Shown here one piece after another: positions 21,137 to 33,420 of a DNA stretch of 64,000 bases (positions are counted from its first letter, which is position 1; every line of letters starts with the position of its first letter). Where the stretch lies: positions 4,476,001 through 4,540,000 of the forward strand of contig JBAJFE010000042.1 of assembly GCA_037903355.1 (NCBI GenBank), given 5' to 3'. Under the pieces are notes generated by a model. That model was not told the DNA's origin and searched no databases. It saw only the letters and a list, made by a program, of their open reading frames with translations. A program made the position numbers and the translations under genes. The stretch is from Trichuris trichiura. Taxonomy: Eukaryota > Nematoda > Enoplea > Trichinellida > Trichuridae.

Positions 21137-24100
21137 ATGGGCAGTAGGGAGTTCAAGCAGCGATACTGTTTGGAAGTGTACACAAAACAAAAGAAAAGGC
21201 GACGTCCTCCTTGCCGTAAAGCTTTCAAGCCAAAGTATAGCTGTTATCAAAAAGTGAATCTGAAATATGAAGCTATGAAGCCAATTCATGAAATGTGGAA
21301 AGAATACATGCAAAGCGTAAAAGGGTGAGGCTGATTTCCATTTTCTCTTGACACTTTTCAGTTTCGCTAACGAGTTACGAGGTAATGTCACTTATGTGTC
21401 AACGCGCTAACTCTTGGGCTATTTGTGATAGAGTAGCGTACCCTCTTTGATTTTAATAGGGTTGCGTTATCGTTTGGGTTTGCACAGCACGTGTGCGATG
21501 GTAAAAAGACCCTTGAATTTCATACAGTTATGCAGGTTTCGCTTAGTAACAGATTACAAAATGTATGAGGTCCGAGACGACGAGCTTTTCAGAACGAACT
21601 TTTTCGATCATCAGCGTTATTTATAATCATGGTGTATCGCCTTGTTGACGGTAATAATTCGTTCCATAAAGTTTCTCTTTAGTACCTGATGCATGTTTGC
21701 TTACTTTCGCCAACAAACTTCGACCTATTTGTCGGTCTTTGTTTTACGGGCACAGATTTAATGAATAAATTTTAACAAGAATTTAAAGGAGAAATAACTG
21801 TTTTAATGGTAATAAATGGAACGGATATAACGTGAGTTGAATTTGGAATAAACCGTTTTGGCACGCTTGTCGTTGTCATGATTGGGCTAAGTTTATTTCA
21901 AGTAAGTAAACGTTCTGATAATTTTTTACCAGTCGTTTTCAGCTCATGATGGGTCAAGCTTTGTATGGAAGCTCAGATATAGTACTAAGCTAATGAGTTT
22001 CACCGTAATTAAAAGTTTGCATATTGAAGTTAATTATCCGGATAGGGCAAATATTCGAGAAATTCTTGAGCGTGAGAAACTTGTATCCATGTAAAAATAG
22101 TTTGTGAAACCTTAAGCACTGTTTAACGCATGCGTAAAATCGATGAAGATAAAGCGAAGGGAATGTACTTGAAAAAAACAGTTTATCCCGTAACCTTGAA
22201 AATCGAATCACTCTTGGCGTGTCTAAAGGTTTTCTTAGTGAAGTTTAATGTGGCCTTTTTATTGCCAGTTTTTGGGTTTCTGAAAAGTAACCAATCAAGC
22301 ACCCTAACAACCAACGGATGAGGGCTTAGAGAAAACGTCAGAATAGTAACGCGACGGCGCAGTTAGAAGAAAGCAAAGAAAAAGCTTAACGAGATACTGG
22401 AAATACCGGAGCTATCCCCAAACTTTGTCGACACTACTGCCGAGGACGGGTCAAGCGTGGCCCGAAAGCTACGGCTCTTCATTAAAAGCGTTTTGTATTT
22501 TCAACAGGACATACTCCGTACGAAGAAAATTCAAATTTGTTGTAAGAGCTAATTTCGCCTTAGAAAAATTAAAAAGTCCCTACCTACTGTTGTTTCGTAC
22601 TGTCTGGTGTCCTTCTGCAGCACTTAGATGACCTATTCTCGAAAGTAAAGCCTTCACAGCTGCCGTCGCTGAAGACAGGACAAGGCAGTTTCAAAAGCTC
22701 CGAGATGGTAACATTGCTCTAACGTTTTCCTTAATAACTGCTCGTCCATCCGTTAGTAGGGCGTTTGGTTAGTTTCCAGAAAACAAAACCTACCGGTAAA
22801 AGGCTACTTAGGTTTTTTGCAGCTTAATCAGTTGGTTTATTTAAACTCCATTAAATTCCCTACGCTGCAGTGTGGAGGCGGACGGCGGTGCCCGGATACC
22901 GTTCGCTCGTCCGTCAAAATGCTATCCCTAGCGATGGCCAAAATCTGTTCGTTTTTCAAACAAGTTTTTGTTCCTCCTTGCGAAGTTCGAAGGTTTCAAA
23001 CACACGCAAGGGAAAATATTATTATAAACTGTATGCATGGCACACAAAACTGAAGCTTTAACTAGTTATGGAAGTTTAACTTTGGGTCAGTGTATTGGTA
23101 CACATGCAGCAGTTCCTTAAACGACAAGGCAATTCGATGCAAGGATGAGCCGCATCGTGCAATTCCATCTACAGTCGGCCCTCGTTATCAGTGGTTAATT
23201 CGTCCAAAATTTTGAGCGTTTCACCGCGTTGAGCTGAATCTGCGTTAAATAGGATACCCTATGAAAAAGGCTGAATAGCTTATATTCTAGCCGCGTATTT
23301 CGTCCTGCCCCCTTGAATTTCTTCCGGAACGGATATCATACCTAGTGATCCTTCGAAGCTTGGTACTACGGAATCTAGCTACGAGATAATGACATCAATG
23401 AGACTACACTTGTCCAATGGGAGCCAGCCATCAGAGTCCAAGCCATTAGATACAAGAAAGGATGAAAGTAAGATGCTCTTTCTTTAAACGCCTGGGAAAA
23501 CGCCTTGCTGTAATGGGCTAAGCGATGTACTGGTACACGGAATGAGTACAGAGCAGGGAAATACAAAATACATAGGCGCACTTAAGCAGAAATAGTGAAC
23601 ATCACACAGAACACATCCACATAGAGCAAAACGTCCATGGCAGAAACGTTTGGCGCATCATGAATCTATTTACCCACTTTCTGTAGGTGGACGCAGATCC
23701 TCGGGAGAACGGCCAATCCTAAGGTTTCTTGAACTTGTTGGTAGGAAAACTTCTCACCTTAAAATGTTAGTCTCTGCAGCTGCCGGAGTTTTATCTAAAA
23801 ACATTGTTACAAGGAACTGTCTCGCCTTGTTGTTCTCTTTATCGAATAAATCTTGCAGCGGCTTCAACGAAGCCGTTCTTCTTCATGTAACCATGATGCC
23901 ACGTTCCATGGATGGATCGTATTCAGCAATCATATCCTTAAGGACCTGCGCTTGCCGGAAAATACTGGAAGGCTTTTGCAGCGTTCAATCTGAGGGTGTT
24001 TAAGCTCCTGTATCTTCTATAACGTCGTCGTCGTCGCTGCCCGTAGGTGACTGCATCAGTTCCTCGAGTTCCTCGTTGGTGAATGGTTTTCCAGAATCTT

Positions 24101-25170
24101 CTATGTGCTCCCTGATGTCGTGTCGGACAAACCCTTACCTCCCAACTCTTTGGCAATATTCACTATGTCCATGACGTTCTCATCGATGGCACCTAAATGC
24201 TCGCGTTCGGTGACTGCGTCTCCCCGCAAACTCTTCCAGCAACCACTGACTGTTTTTGGGCTTTATCTCGTGTACTGCCGTGTAAAAGATGACGTCGCTA
24301 TTTGACGCCGGACAATCCGCGTTGTATAGAATCTGTGGATAACGAGGGTCGATTGATATTTTTTTTACTACTTTCATGTTGGCTATGAACAAATAGTCCA
24401 GCTTCACTGACGTTATTATACATGTGTCCAAATGAACTATGCGCTACCGTAAAAGTATTTAACCTACTACGCTTGACCAAAAGTTACAACAGCCGCTTCA
24501 TTTACTGTTAGTGCTTTGTCTTGCTTTCCCATTTTCATAAAAGTTAATATCAGGATGCTTGTGCCTATTACTCTCGAGACAATGAAAACTGGACCCGTCC
24601 AGAAGGCCTGAAACTTTTCGCTTACTAGACGAATGCAACCAAAAAGTCGCCTTTAGTTTGTCTTAGCTTATCTCATTAAAATAGTTCTTGTTCATATTCT
24701 TTCGCGTCGTGCAAGAATCATCGCCATTTCATTTTTGCTGAACCATTTGGTCTGTTGTTCTATTTCTATGTGCGCATATCCCCTGCGATATTGTGATTTT
24801 CCTGAGATAGAAATGTTCGCTTTAGCGTGTTGGTATCAGGTATTTGTTTTTCAGCGAAGAAAACATTGTGAAGGCAGATTTCCACGGGGCTATCTTGCTG
24901 GTGGGCGCAGCGAAGTGCTCAAGCCAAGTGGGCTTGCACGGATTGGTTGTTATTGAAACGCGCAACGTTTTTCTTCTTTTGACGCCAGAAGACCGTCTAG
25001 TGACTATTCCTAAAGCTGGTAGCACTTTCCATTTTGTTCTTAACAATCGACTCTACGTGCTGCTCGGAAATGCAATTTGTGTAACACCCTCTGCGCGAGC
25101 TCACAGAAAATTCAAGCTTCCATTCCCTTTGTCAGATTTCAAGGATAGATTGTTGCGACCGTTTTTGTAA
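21137..25170 (+). CDS. popl-4: POP4/Rpp29, RNase P/MRP protein subunit (2 exons)
   Basis: This subunit of RNase P and RNase MRP supports tRNA 5'-leader removal and pre-rRNA cleavage in the nucleus. Exons 21137-21324 and 24855-25170 join in frame (GG|C glycine) to 167 codons. Exon 1 encodes the basic KKRRRPP stretch and the helix PIHEMWKEYMQSV, matching the LPLHELW helix of the family. Exon 2 encodes the Sm-like beta barrel: KADFHGAILLVGAAKC, GLHGLVVIETRNVFLLLTPE, DRLVTIPKAGSTF. The protein is shorter at the N-terminus than human POP4 (about 220 aa); an upstream coding exon is possible but the ATG follows an acceptor-like AG. The 3530-nt intron hosts repeats and a Tigger derivative. The symbol follows worm usage and is tentative. 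Confidence 0.88.
22380..22550 (+). repeat. Family C repeat in POP4 intron
   Basis: Hammerhead-like motif at 22437-22475: GGACGGGTC...GGCCC-GAAAGC, followed by TACG and GGCTC, which could close a three-base-pair helix III. Then AAAAGCGTTTTGTATTTTCAA and GGACATACTCCGTACGAAGA, as in 47185-47245 (reverse). Confidence 0.65.
22640..22790 (+). repeat. Degenerate family B repeat in POP4 intron
   Basis: Contains CGCTGAAGACAGGAC...AAAAGCTCCGAG at about 22668-22705, then CCTTAATAACTGCTCGTCCA and TCCGTTAGTAGGGCGTTTGG at 22728-22775. The helix of the motif is degraded. Confidence 0.6.
23172..24355. mobile_element. Tigger-derived deletion element, copy A (POP4 intron)
   Basis: Begins TA|CAGTCGGCCCTCGTTATC and ends GGATAACGAGGGTCGATTG|ATA, giving about 19-bp terminal inverted repeats at a TA-like target, typical of Tigger/pogo elements. 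The interior aligns throughout with 49969-51159. The minus strand keeps remnants of the acidic C-terminal tail of a Tigger transposase (see copy B), here frameshifted. The DDE core is missing, so the element is non-autonomous. Confidence 0.8.
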
Positions 25171-25212
25171 CTTTTGCTGTTGCATTTCGTCTTTTATCGA
25201 CGAAGGAGTTTA

Positions 25213-28200
25213 CTATTCTAAACTAAACAAAGCGATGCAACGTCTATTGCAAATTGTCGCGTAGAGAACATTGTTAGCAACAGCTAAGCTGGTCACCATC
25301 GCCTTCTTGCCGACGCTCCCAATAGTTTTCACAAACTTGTAGTTGTTAGTAATTTCATAAAAGGTACCATCGTCAACTATAACCACGCTTTCGTGATCAG
25401 TTGTTGTAAGCGACGTAGAGGATTCCAACTCCAGTTGGTCAATTTTTATAGGACGCATATGCTTGAGCACAGTGCTAGCGAGTCTTTCTACGATGATTTC
25501 ATACATATTTCCCGTATCTGTGACTAACAATAGTTTGGCCAGGTTTTGGCAACGGCGCCCAATTGCCGGTAGGAGAGTAATTCCGAAGAACTGCTCCACT
25601 GAGTCAGGCAGTATCGCGAATGTACGCCATTCCTTTTCGTCTAAACAACAATGCAAATGAACACTACATGTCCACGCGTCGTAGGTAGCACAGAAGAGTA
25701 TTCCCGTGTCAGTACAACGAATCTGCAATGATGGATCGGCATGCGGTACCGTTATTTCGCGTTTCAAGATCAAGCCAGAGTCATAAAACTTCGCTTTTTG
25801 CTCGTTTGGGACAGCTGCTACGATGCACAAGTAGACTGGATGGTAACAAACAGATCGCACATGGAGGCCGCCAGCTTTGCTGACTAAGCATTTCTGGCTG
25901 TTGAACACTAACAGACCTGCTTCTGCGTCCGCTACAACGACAGTTCCATCAGGAGTAACGCAGATATCGATTGGACGAAGCATTTCTGCACATCGGATGA
26001 CTGACACTTCCCAGTTGGGAGTTGTCGTCAGGGGCCATCCTTTCGCAAGCGAACGTCTTGTCACTTGAGTTTCTACGGCAGCTTTTAAATCATCCAGTGT
26101 CAGCTTGTTAACAGCGCTCATAAATTCTGACAACAGTGTTTCACCATAATTCGCCTTTACATCTTCGAGCTGAATCTGTCGAGTATCCATGCCTACCAGC
26201 TGCAATACTTGTTGAAAAAGAAGTCGCATTTTTGCTATTGGTATATCACGTTGATCGATGAAACATTCTTTAGTTGATGTCAAGCTGTTCTCTAACATTC
26301 CATATTCATTTAACGCAGAACGCATTATTTCTAAATCTCGTGCTCGTTTTTTCCGCTGCTCGTTTGCGCGTTCGATTGTCATTCTGCAAAGCTCTTTTGC
26401 AAGTTGCTTCAGTGCCAAGCAGAGCCATTCTTCTTCTTCTTCGTCTTTATGGCAACGGTCGTTCAACCACGAAGCACAAAGTCTCAGTACGTCAAAATGT
26501 TGATAGGATTCCACTGTATGATTCTTGTGATGAATTAGAACGCATTTGCTGAAAGTTAAAGTACCCTGATTACCTTGGTAAATTACTGATATAACACTGG
26601 TAGCATGAGATTGATAAGCTGAGTAAAATTCAACGTTGAGAACATATGTTGCGGCCAATGTAGGTAGATGGCAAACACACGTGCTCGTTCAGAAAAGGAG
26701 TAGTTAAAAACATTTTTAAAACGGTTGAACTGAATTATTGTTGGATATGTTTACTTTGCTATGCATTCCTTGTGATCAACGGTGCCCCATAAGCTTATGA
26801 TTATATTTTGCCAATATTCTGCAGGCACGAACCAGTTTTAATAATTTTATCTCTAAGGGCACCTCACAAAAATGAATTGTCCGTTTAGTATAACCTTCAA
26901 GTTATAAATGGTAGCGGTTCAGTCGTTCTCTTCCGGAAGAATACCATGCACGCTCGAGATGAGGATGCCCAGTTGCAGAGACATGATTAACTGACCTTCA
27001 AGAGCAGTTTTCCGCGTTTTCTGACTGGTGCTTATAATCAACTCTTCGCAGTCCAGTGCAGCAGGGCCTGTTGTTATCAATCTACTAGAAGAGACAATTG
27101 CGCGACTATTTAGCCTATCTTCCACCTCGCTGGCGATTGAACTGGTGTGCTTCGAAAGCTCTAAAACTCATTTGCGCTTTCTTTTTCTCCATTAATTGCT
27201 GGTTCATCTGTTGTTAGGACAGTTGATTAGTTCAATTACAGATTTTCGATTACGAAGAACGGGTAAACATAAAAAATTCGAGTCTCTACAAGTCATCCCG
27301 TCTTTTTATCCACTAATCTTTTTGTACAAGCAATTATTTCAATTCCATGAACATAAACATGCTTATCAGCGCTGCAAATATTAAGAATTTTGTTTTGTCA
27401 ACTCTGAAAGAACACATAGCGGAAATAAAGCATTCCTTCTGACACAGGAAAGGCTAATACCAAAGTAGCTTTTGGAAAATCACGGCTGCTTATCTTCTTT
27501 GGAGAGCAGTAGGTTCGCGTGAAGGTCTATTTATCATAGTGCAATCATTGTTTTTATCTTATCCTCGTTGAATCAGAATGAAGAACTGATGCGAACGGTT
27601 TGAAAGCTTCACAAAAAGAGCAACGTCGACTACCAAGTGTTTTAAAATGAGTAATGTACCATATTAATACTTCAAATTGCGACTGAAATACTTTGTAATG
27701 ACAGCTAAACTATCAGTTTGAGAGGTTCTGATTTCTTCAAGCTGCATACGTATTGTCAGCCGATACTAGTAACGGTTTAGCGATGATCATTAGTAATCCT
27801 GAATGACAGAATTTCACGCTACAAGATATCCATTATTCTGCTGCATACGCGAAAGTGCTCGTTTGTTGTTGGAAATAAAATGAATTGCAAAGTGAATTCT
27901 TCTGCTTTAGTCCAAGTGAAGGTAAAGTGGTAAATCAGGAAGTTCCACAGCATACTTCGTATGGAAAAGGCAGACTCGTTTTTTAAAAGCCTACGAATTC
28001 TAAAGATAATTAAGCCGGAGCGAATATACAAACTAGCATCACAATTTACGACATCAGCTGAACAGACTTATGGTGTACTTATAGTAAAGTTAAGCGAACT
28101 TCTTACGATAAAGAATAGCAGTTACTATCGCACCGCACCTGCTGAATCGACACTGTGAGAACGTAACGCTAGTGCATTAGAAATAAATTAGATGCGCTGA

Positions 28201-28647
28201 AGACGGGAACTAGCGTTTTCCGAAAGCTTCGCCAAATAAATGTTTAACGGTTAGCTTGTCCGTACTACCATTACGTCAGAAACAAATTTTTAAAATTTTC
28301 TGGCCTTACCTGCACGCTGCCGTTGAACAAAACTGACACCACCAGCAGTCGTCAAGATCTTTCATAATGTAGCATTGTAGGCACCGAATTTGTCCAGCAA
28401 GCTTTGTCGGAAGGCTGTCAACTGAACCGTCCCGTAGATGAGTAACTTGCCGACAATGAGGGCATGATACCGTTTTGTCATCAGTGCTATTCTGCTTATA
28501 CCATCGCTTTATACAGCTCGCGCAGAAGTCATGCTGACAAGCTAGCAACTTCAACTTTGGTTTGTCTTCACGACATATTGCACATAGCTGTAAGACTGGT
28601 CTGGCAGCGATCCTTAATTGATCTGTTCCACCATGTTCTGTTGACAT
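25213..28647 (-). CDS. TRIM-NHL type RING/B-box protein (2 exons)
   Basis: Probable E3 ubiquitin ligase of the TRIM-NHL class. Exons 28647-28310 and 26548-25213 join at an AG|C serine to 557 codons. Exon 1: RING finger CAIC-x11-CQHDFCASC...CPHC (about 20-62), then the first Cys pairs of a B-box (CWWCQFC). Exon 2 completes the B-box with CSKCVLIHHKNH, continues into a charged helical region with an EEEEEW run and KELCRMTIERANEQRKKR (coiled coil, about 135-190), and ends in a beta-propeller-like C-terminus with the NHL-type RPIDICVTPDGTVVVADAEA near residue 335. Length is closest to TRIM32. The first ATG in the exon 1 frame is 28647; an upstream TTTCAG may be a 5'UTR splice or spliced-leader site. 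Some NHL blades are weak by eye, so the exact subfamily is open. Confidence 0.82.
26549..28309 (-). other. 1.76 kb intron splitting the B-box, repeat-bearing
   Basis: The donor GTAAGG and acceptor TTTCAG are canonical. 27130-27310 is a degenerate family B repeat (CCATTAATTGCTGGTTCATC, then TTAGGACAGTTGATTAGTTC). 28190-28270 carries a hammerhead-like motif at 28197-28231. The remainder is unrecognised AT-rich DNA. Confidence 0.6.
28197..28231 (+). other. Hammerhead-like motif in TRIM-NHL intron
   Basis: CTGAAGACGGGAAC, a TAGCG loop, TTTTCCGAAAGCTTCG. The helix is GGGAAC opposite GTTTTCC with one bulge or mismatch. It lies on the strand opposite to the host gene. Confidence 0.5.
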
Positions 28648-28653
28648 GGCCAA

Positions 28654-30755
28654 ACAATTATCTGAAACAGCAAGTAAACACGACTTAAAACGGGCTACTG
28701 AATCAATGCTGAAAACGACGTAGATCGCTGCCCGCAGTCATGCTGTTCGAAGCAAGCTAAATAACGCAAAAAGAATTGAAGAAATAGAAACGCGTTCTGA
28801 GAGCAATAGTAACCTACTGAAATTGGTTCACCATTGTTTGCTATGGAACGCACAGAAGTTACTGCCGAACACATTCGTACGCGTAAAATTACATCCACGG
28901 AACTTGATTATGATTAAGTACTCACTCGATGGAACAGTAATTGAACATTCCTCCTTAGGTAGCAAGAAATGTGGGTCAAGTAAATCTTTTATGCAATGCT
29001 GTAGGTGTATCAGTCCACATCCTCCGCATTCCGCGCATTTAGTGTAATTAATGAATTTTAGAAACGGCCGGTCAGTGAAGCTGCATAGAACTGGCCATAT
29101 CTAGCATATTTGAAATAACCTGAATTAGGAAAATGCAAAATAAAATGTCTTAAGTGGCACATTACTGGCTTGAGGAATAAGTTCGTGCCGTTTTTATTGT
29201 TTGCCCAAATTTGAATTACGTATTATCAAACGTTATGTAATTCTGCAGCTCCTTTCTTGCTTTTCGCAACTACGTTAGCTGTAGGCATTCCTAAGTAAAA
29301 GCTGTAGTTTTTTGAGCTGACGTTATGGTGCTTCAGGTTGAGAGAGGCAAACATCTCCGACAACTTCTCTTCTGTTTCATTCGTGTATCAAGTACTGCTC
29401 AGGCAACTAGCAATATCAACGAAAAGGCTGCCAAGAGAACAGCTCGGAAATGGTACGCCCATTTAGAGAGGGCAATTTTCTTTTGGTGTCTCTCCTCTTG
29501 TTCAGGACGTCCGGCTGAGTAAGACTAAAAACCAAAAGCATACTCTGAGCAAATTCTCGGTAACACTTAATAGCGGATATGGTGGCGGCCTGTATTTGCT
29601 TAAGCGGTTAATATGTTGCATCCGCTTGCATGACAATTGCTAGTGAAGCACTGCAATTTATTCGTCAACATCGGCAACATTTTGAACACGGAGCAGCCAG
29701 CCTATTGCACGGGAAAAGAACAGGCCAAAACGCATAGTCTGCAGCTGGAAGGGAAGGAACGGTGGCGTCATTCTTCTTGGGTGTTTTCACCTATTCAGGA
29801 CTTCAGTTACACAGCCTTCGAACGCCTTCAGAATTTTCACTCGTTCACCTTTTCACCCTCTTAAAAAAACGCTCTATCTGCCGAAGGACAGGAACAGAAG
29901 CCATCAGATGCATTCTACAATAAACGGGCTGTTCCTCACTAACAAACTGACCGCTATTCTAGGCCGTTGATTTTCGAGAGGCGGCATCGTATCTCTGGGA
30001 GAGTTGAACTGCTAAACGTTAGAATGGGCAAGAAGAAGCTGGAGGAAGGACAGTTAAGTGGCAGAGAACGCAGTAGAAGAGAGAACACGAAATGATCGAA
30101 ACCACTCGTCCAACCGCAGTTCCAGTTGCTATCTTTCCTACTAGCTGTCTGCCAGTCAGTTCAGGGGGTGGTCGTAAGCGTATTCATGAAAACATGATTG
30201 CAGCCCGTGAAGTTAATGTGTAACCAGATGACGGAAAAGAAGCTCACGATCCGGTACCGCAGGCTGAGAGACAAGGCCATAAAGAAAGCCCAGAATTTAC
30301 AGTGACGTGTTGCTCCGCTGTTTCAACTGTAGGTCGTTAGCAAAATGGAATTTGCAGTGTCAAATTATAAGCGCCAGCGATAACTGAGCGGACACCTAAG
30401 CATGCCTGCTATTATGTACAAGCATCGTTTATACAGAGAGTCAGAAGTTTGTGAAGCCAATCGAGTAAAAGCTTCAGATAATCGCCTTTTCAAAAACGCG
30501 TTTAATATTTGAAAAACAAATGGAAGATCGCCAAACCAGGCGGACTCATATGTCATTTATTTAGAAGTGTTTCTATCATTCAACGAAAGGGCGGATGGAA
30601 ATACAGATTCTATTTATCCGTTGGTAGGGGATCATTTCCATACATGCTTATTGCAAACTGGAAAAGCGTGCTTGTACCAGCTGCGGGATGAGGCCCCTGC
30701 TGATGACAGCAACACAAGCTTTTCGGCCCCATATGACCTCAACTTTGGACTACCC
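28654..30755. other. Intergenic, unrecognised
   Basis: Short ORFs only. No shared repeat family was recognised between about 28.7 and 30.7 kb, apart from general retroelement-like GC-rich patches near 30100-30350. Confidence 0.35.
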
Positions 30756-30759
30756 TGTG

Positions 30760-31165
30760 CCAGAGATCGCAGCACTAGCGTCCCAGTGAGCCGGGGGCGA
30801 AATCTGTCCGTGGGAGCGCGGTCCTAAGAGCGACATAGGATCTCGTACTCCACAGCGACGAGACAGCAAGACCTCTGGATCATCGTGAAAACCTGACATC
30901 GACGGCCTAGCACAAAGGCGACTAGGGTCAGGATTAGCGCCGGTCCCGCGGCCTTCTTCCCAGTAAGCGGATTAGGCGATGGCTGAAGAGCCTGTAGTCT
31001 GTGGAAACGCGCACGGCAGAGGTCGTGGGAGACTATAAATATACGCGTCGAGTCTGAGCCCAGACAGAGTTCAGGCTACCGTCATCAGTTGGGCGTTTGA
31101 TTTACCGCTTTTACTCCGCAATAAACCGTTGTTATACGCGAGCTTTCATGGTCCGCCAAACCACT
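30760..31165 (-). repeat. PLE tail plus repeat body, copy 2
   Basis: Read on the minus strand, 31165-31035 is the PLE tail (GCGCCCAACTGATGACGG is part of it) and 31030-30760 is the body shared with 16020-16330. Here the two parts are contiguous, so this is the unbroken arrangement. Confidence 0.7.
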
Positions 31166-31855
31166 GATACGACTGCGGCCTCCTCCTGTTACAGAGTCGT
31201 GCCCGGTTGGCAGAAGGTCACTCTGCTTGAGCTCGCTGTCCCTTTGCGTCTTTGCTCCGTTGGGCTATTGTTCTCTCATAGGTCACCGTCCCTCCTCGCG
31301 ACTGCAAATTTACTTGCTAATGCAAAGTTGGACATAAAGTCAGGCACCATTTGCTCACTTCCGCTGCGAGTGTCACGAGAAAAAAAGGGATGACACAAGC
31401 ACTAGAAAATTGAGACGAAACTTCGTTCAGTTTTCGTTGTGCTGATCGATACTAAACTCCTTTCCTGAATGAACGTTTCGCACCACCTATCTTCTCTTAT
31501 TGCAGTATAGTTTTCGATTAAGTCAGGATGAATAGCGCAGACTTGTTCATTGCTCGAATTCTGTTGGAATAAGTAACGTCATCTCCAGAATAGTTAGTGC
31601 TTCTCCAGCTAAAAGAAAAAGAATGGTGAACGAAGAAGGACGGATATTTCAAGAAAAATAGGAAATACAGTATTTTTGCACTATGTTGAATGGAAAGACG
31701 CATTAACTTGTGGCAACAGTATGCCACGCCAAAAAAATACAATCTGAAAACCCATTATGAAACGAATCATCGATTTTATGACAGATCTGAAGACCCAGTG
31801 CGTGTCTCAAGACTCAAGCAATTAAGGGCTGACTTGAGACATCATTTTAAGACCA
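31166..31855. other. Intergenic, unrecognised
   Basis: GC-rich to about 31400, possibly the remainder of the retroelement whose tail lies at 31035-31165, then AT-rich. No domain was readable on either strand. Confidence 0.3.
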
Positions 31856-31890
31856 CTGAAGGCGGGTCGCTTTTGACCCGAAAGCTCCGG
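31856..31890 (+). other. Hammerhead-like motif, well-paired copy
   Basis: CTGAAGGCGGGTC, loop GCTTTT, GACCCGAAAGCTCCGG. Perfect 5-bp helix GGGTC/GACCC. Followed by TTTTTCAACGGGACTTACAA, a family C-like tail. Confidence 0.6.
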
Positions 31891-31960
31891 GAAAATTAGT
31901 ATTAAAATTTTTCAACGGGACTTACAATCTGGATGTCTTTTAACAGGCTTGAATAGTTTC

Positions 31961-32404
31961 ATAGTAGATCTTCCGATTCACGGGTTTTTGCCTGTTGGGT
32001 GTATCTGTAAGTAAACTTCAAAATGCCCTACCAACGGATGGATGAGCAAATTGTTAGAGAAATTGCAGAACAAAACGAATACCGTACGTTTCGGAACTGC
32101 TCGTGTTCCGTCGTCAGCAGTGTTGGGGAGAAGGTGTTTAATCGGTAAGGGGTTTATATAGCACATGGGTACAATGGGTGTTTGATTAGTTGGGTAGGGC
32201 GCAGCATTGGAATTTATTAATCGGCGCAGCCCATACTTCACTAACCTCCACGCCATTGTCGCGATTTATAGTGGAGTTGCTCTGGATGTATAGAGCCTCC
32301 TTAATACGCCTAAGATCTTAGGCGTGTAACCTCCACGCCATTGTCGCGATTTATAGTGGAGTTGCTCTGGATGTATAGAGCCTCCTTAATACGCCTAAGA
32401 TCTA
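31961..32404 (-). repeat. Left arm of a large palindrome (family B unit)
   Basis: Near-identical reverse complement of 32418-32773. Encodes the same 92-codon ORF (31978-32256, minus) with two or three residue changes. Contains the hammerhead-like motif at 32081-32117 and a TATA-like box at 32154-32160 (complement). A 77-bp segment, AACCTCCACGCCATTGTCGC to CGCCTAAGATCT, is tandemly duplicated at about 32244-32320 and 32329-32404 in this arm only. Confidence 0.9.
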
Positions 32405-32417
32405 TAGAACCTATTAC

Positions 32418-32773
32418 ATCTTAGGCGTATTAAGGAGGCTCTATACATCCAGAGCAACTCCACTATAAATCGCGACAATGGCGTGGAGGTTAGTGAAGTA
32501 TGGGCTGCGCCGATTAATAAATTCCAATGCTGCGCCCTACCCAACTAATCAAACACCCATTGTACCCATGCGCTATATAAACCCCTTACCGAATAAACAC
32601 CTTCTCCCCAACACTGCTGACGACGGAACACGAGCAGTTCCGAAACGTACGGTATTCGTTTTGTTCTGTAATTTCTCTAACAATTTGCTCATCCATCCGT
32701 TGGTAGGGCATTTTGAAGTTTACTTACAGATACACCCAACAGGCAAAAACCCGTGAATCGGAAGATCTACTAT
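32418..32773 (+). repeat. Right arm of a large palindrome (family B unit)
   Basis: Order: ATCTTAGGCGTATTAAGGAG; TATA-like TATATAA at 32574-32580; hammerhead-like motif at 32617-32653 (helix GGAAC/GTTCC); GCTCATCCATCCGTTGGTAG; TACAGATACACCCAACAGGC; AACCCGTGAATCGGAAGATC. The TATA box lies 37 nt upstream of the motif. This is the best-preserved family B unit in the window. Confidence 0.9.
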
Positions 32774-33420
32774 GGGACTTACAATCCGTAAAAGAAGCAG
32801 CCTAATGAAACTCCACGGTCCCGTACCAAGAAACTGTATCTTCAAAAGCCTTCTTTGTTGTTCACTTCCCTATATTGACAAGTTTCCCCGTTTCTTGTGT
32901 GGTCAGCTTACGGAGGTCCAACTGTATCTTGGAGTGAAGGCACCTGGTTTCCTTTCATACCTTCCTGAACACTTTACAAATTTCAAAAAGTCTGACTCAA
33001 GGATTATAGCAATGTTCGACTCTACATGTGTGTGAACTATTACCGTGTTTCCCCTATAATAAGACCCCCCTGAAATACGCCTTGGTACTACTTTTGGGAT
33101 GCTGTTTAGTATAAGCTCCAGTCGCGATCGTTAGCCGGTGAGGCATATTTAGCAAGTTCGGGACTTTTCAAGCTCGTCCCCTCCGCAAGTTCATTGGAAA
33201 ACGTGACGGGTGTATCTTAAAATATACAGCTTGTTTATGGTTAAATTACTGTACTGTAAATTTCACGAGTGAAGTGCTTTGGTACATGTGCGTTTGTAGT
33301 GATCCTTCACGCAATCCATCCGAACGAATTCTAGTGATTTTTGCAACCTTTTGTGCAACTGGTTGGTGCAAAAGTGCAATTTTGTTTGCAAAAAGGAATA
33401 ATATTTTCATTCTCAGGCAA

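Noticed and set aside
31978..32756. Two nearly identical 92-codon ORFs on opposite strands, which look like a duplicated gene
   Set aside because: They are the two arms of a palindrome built from a dispersed repeat; the frame runs through the TATA box and hammerhead-like motif and is not kept in other copies.
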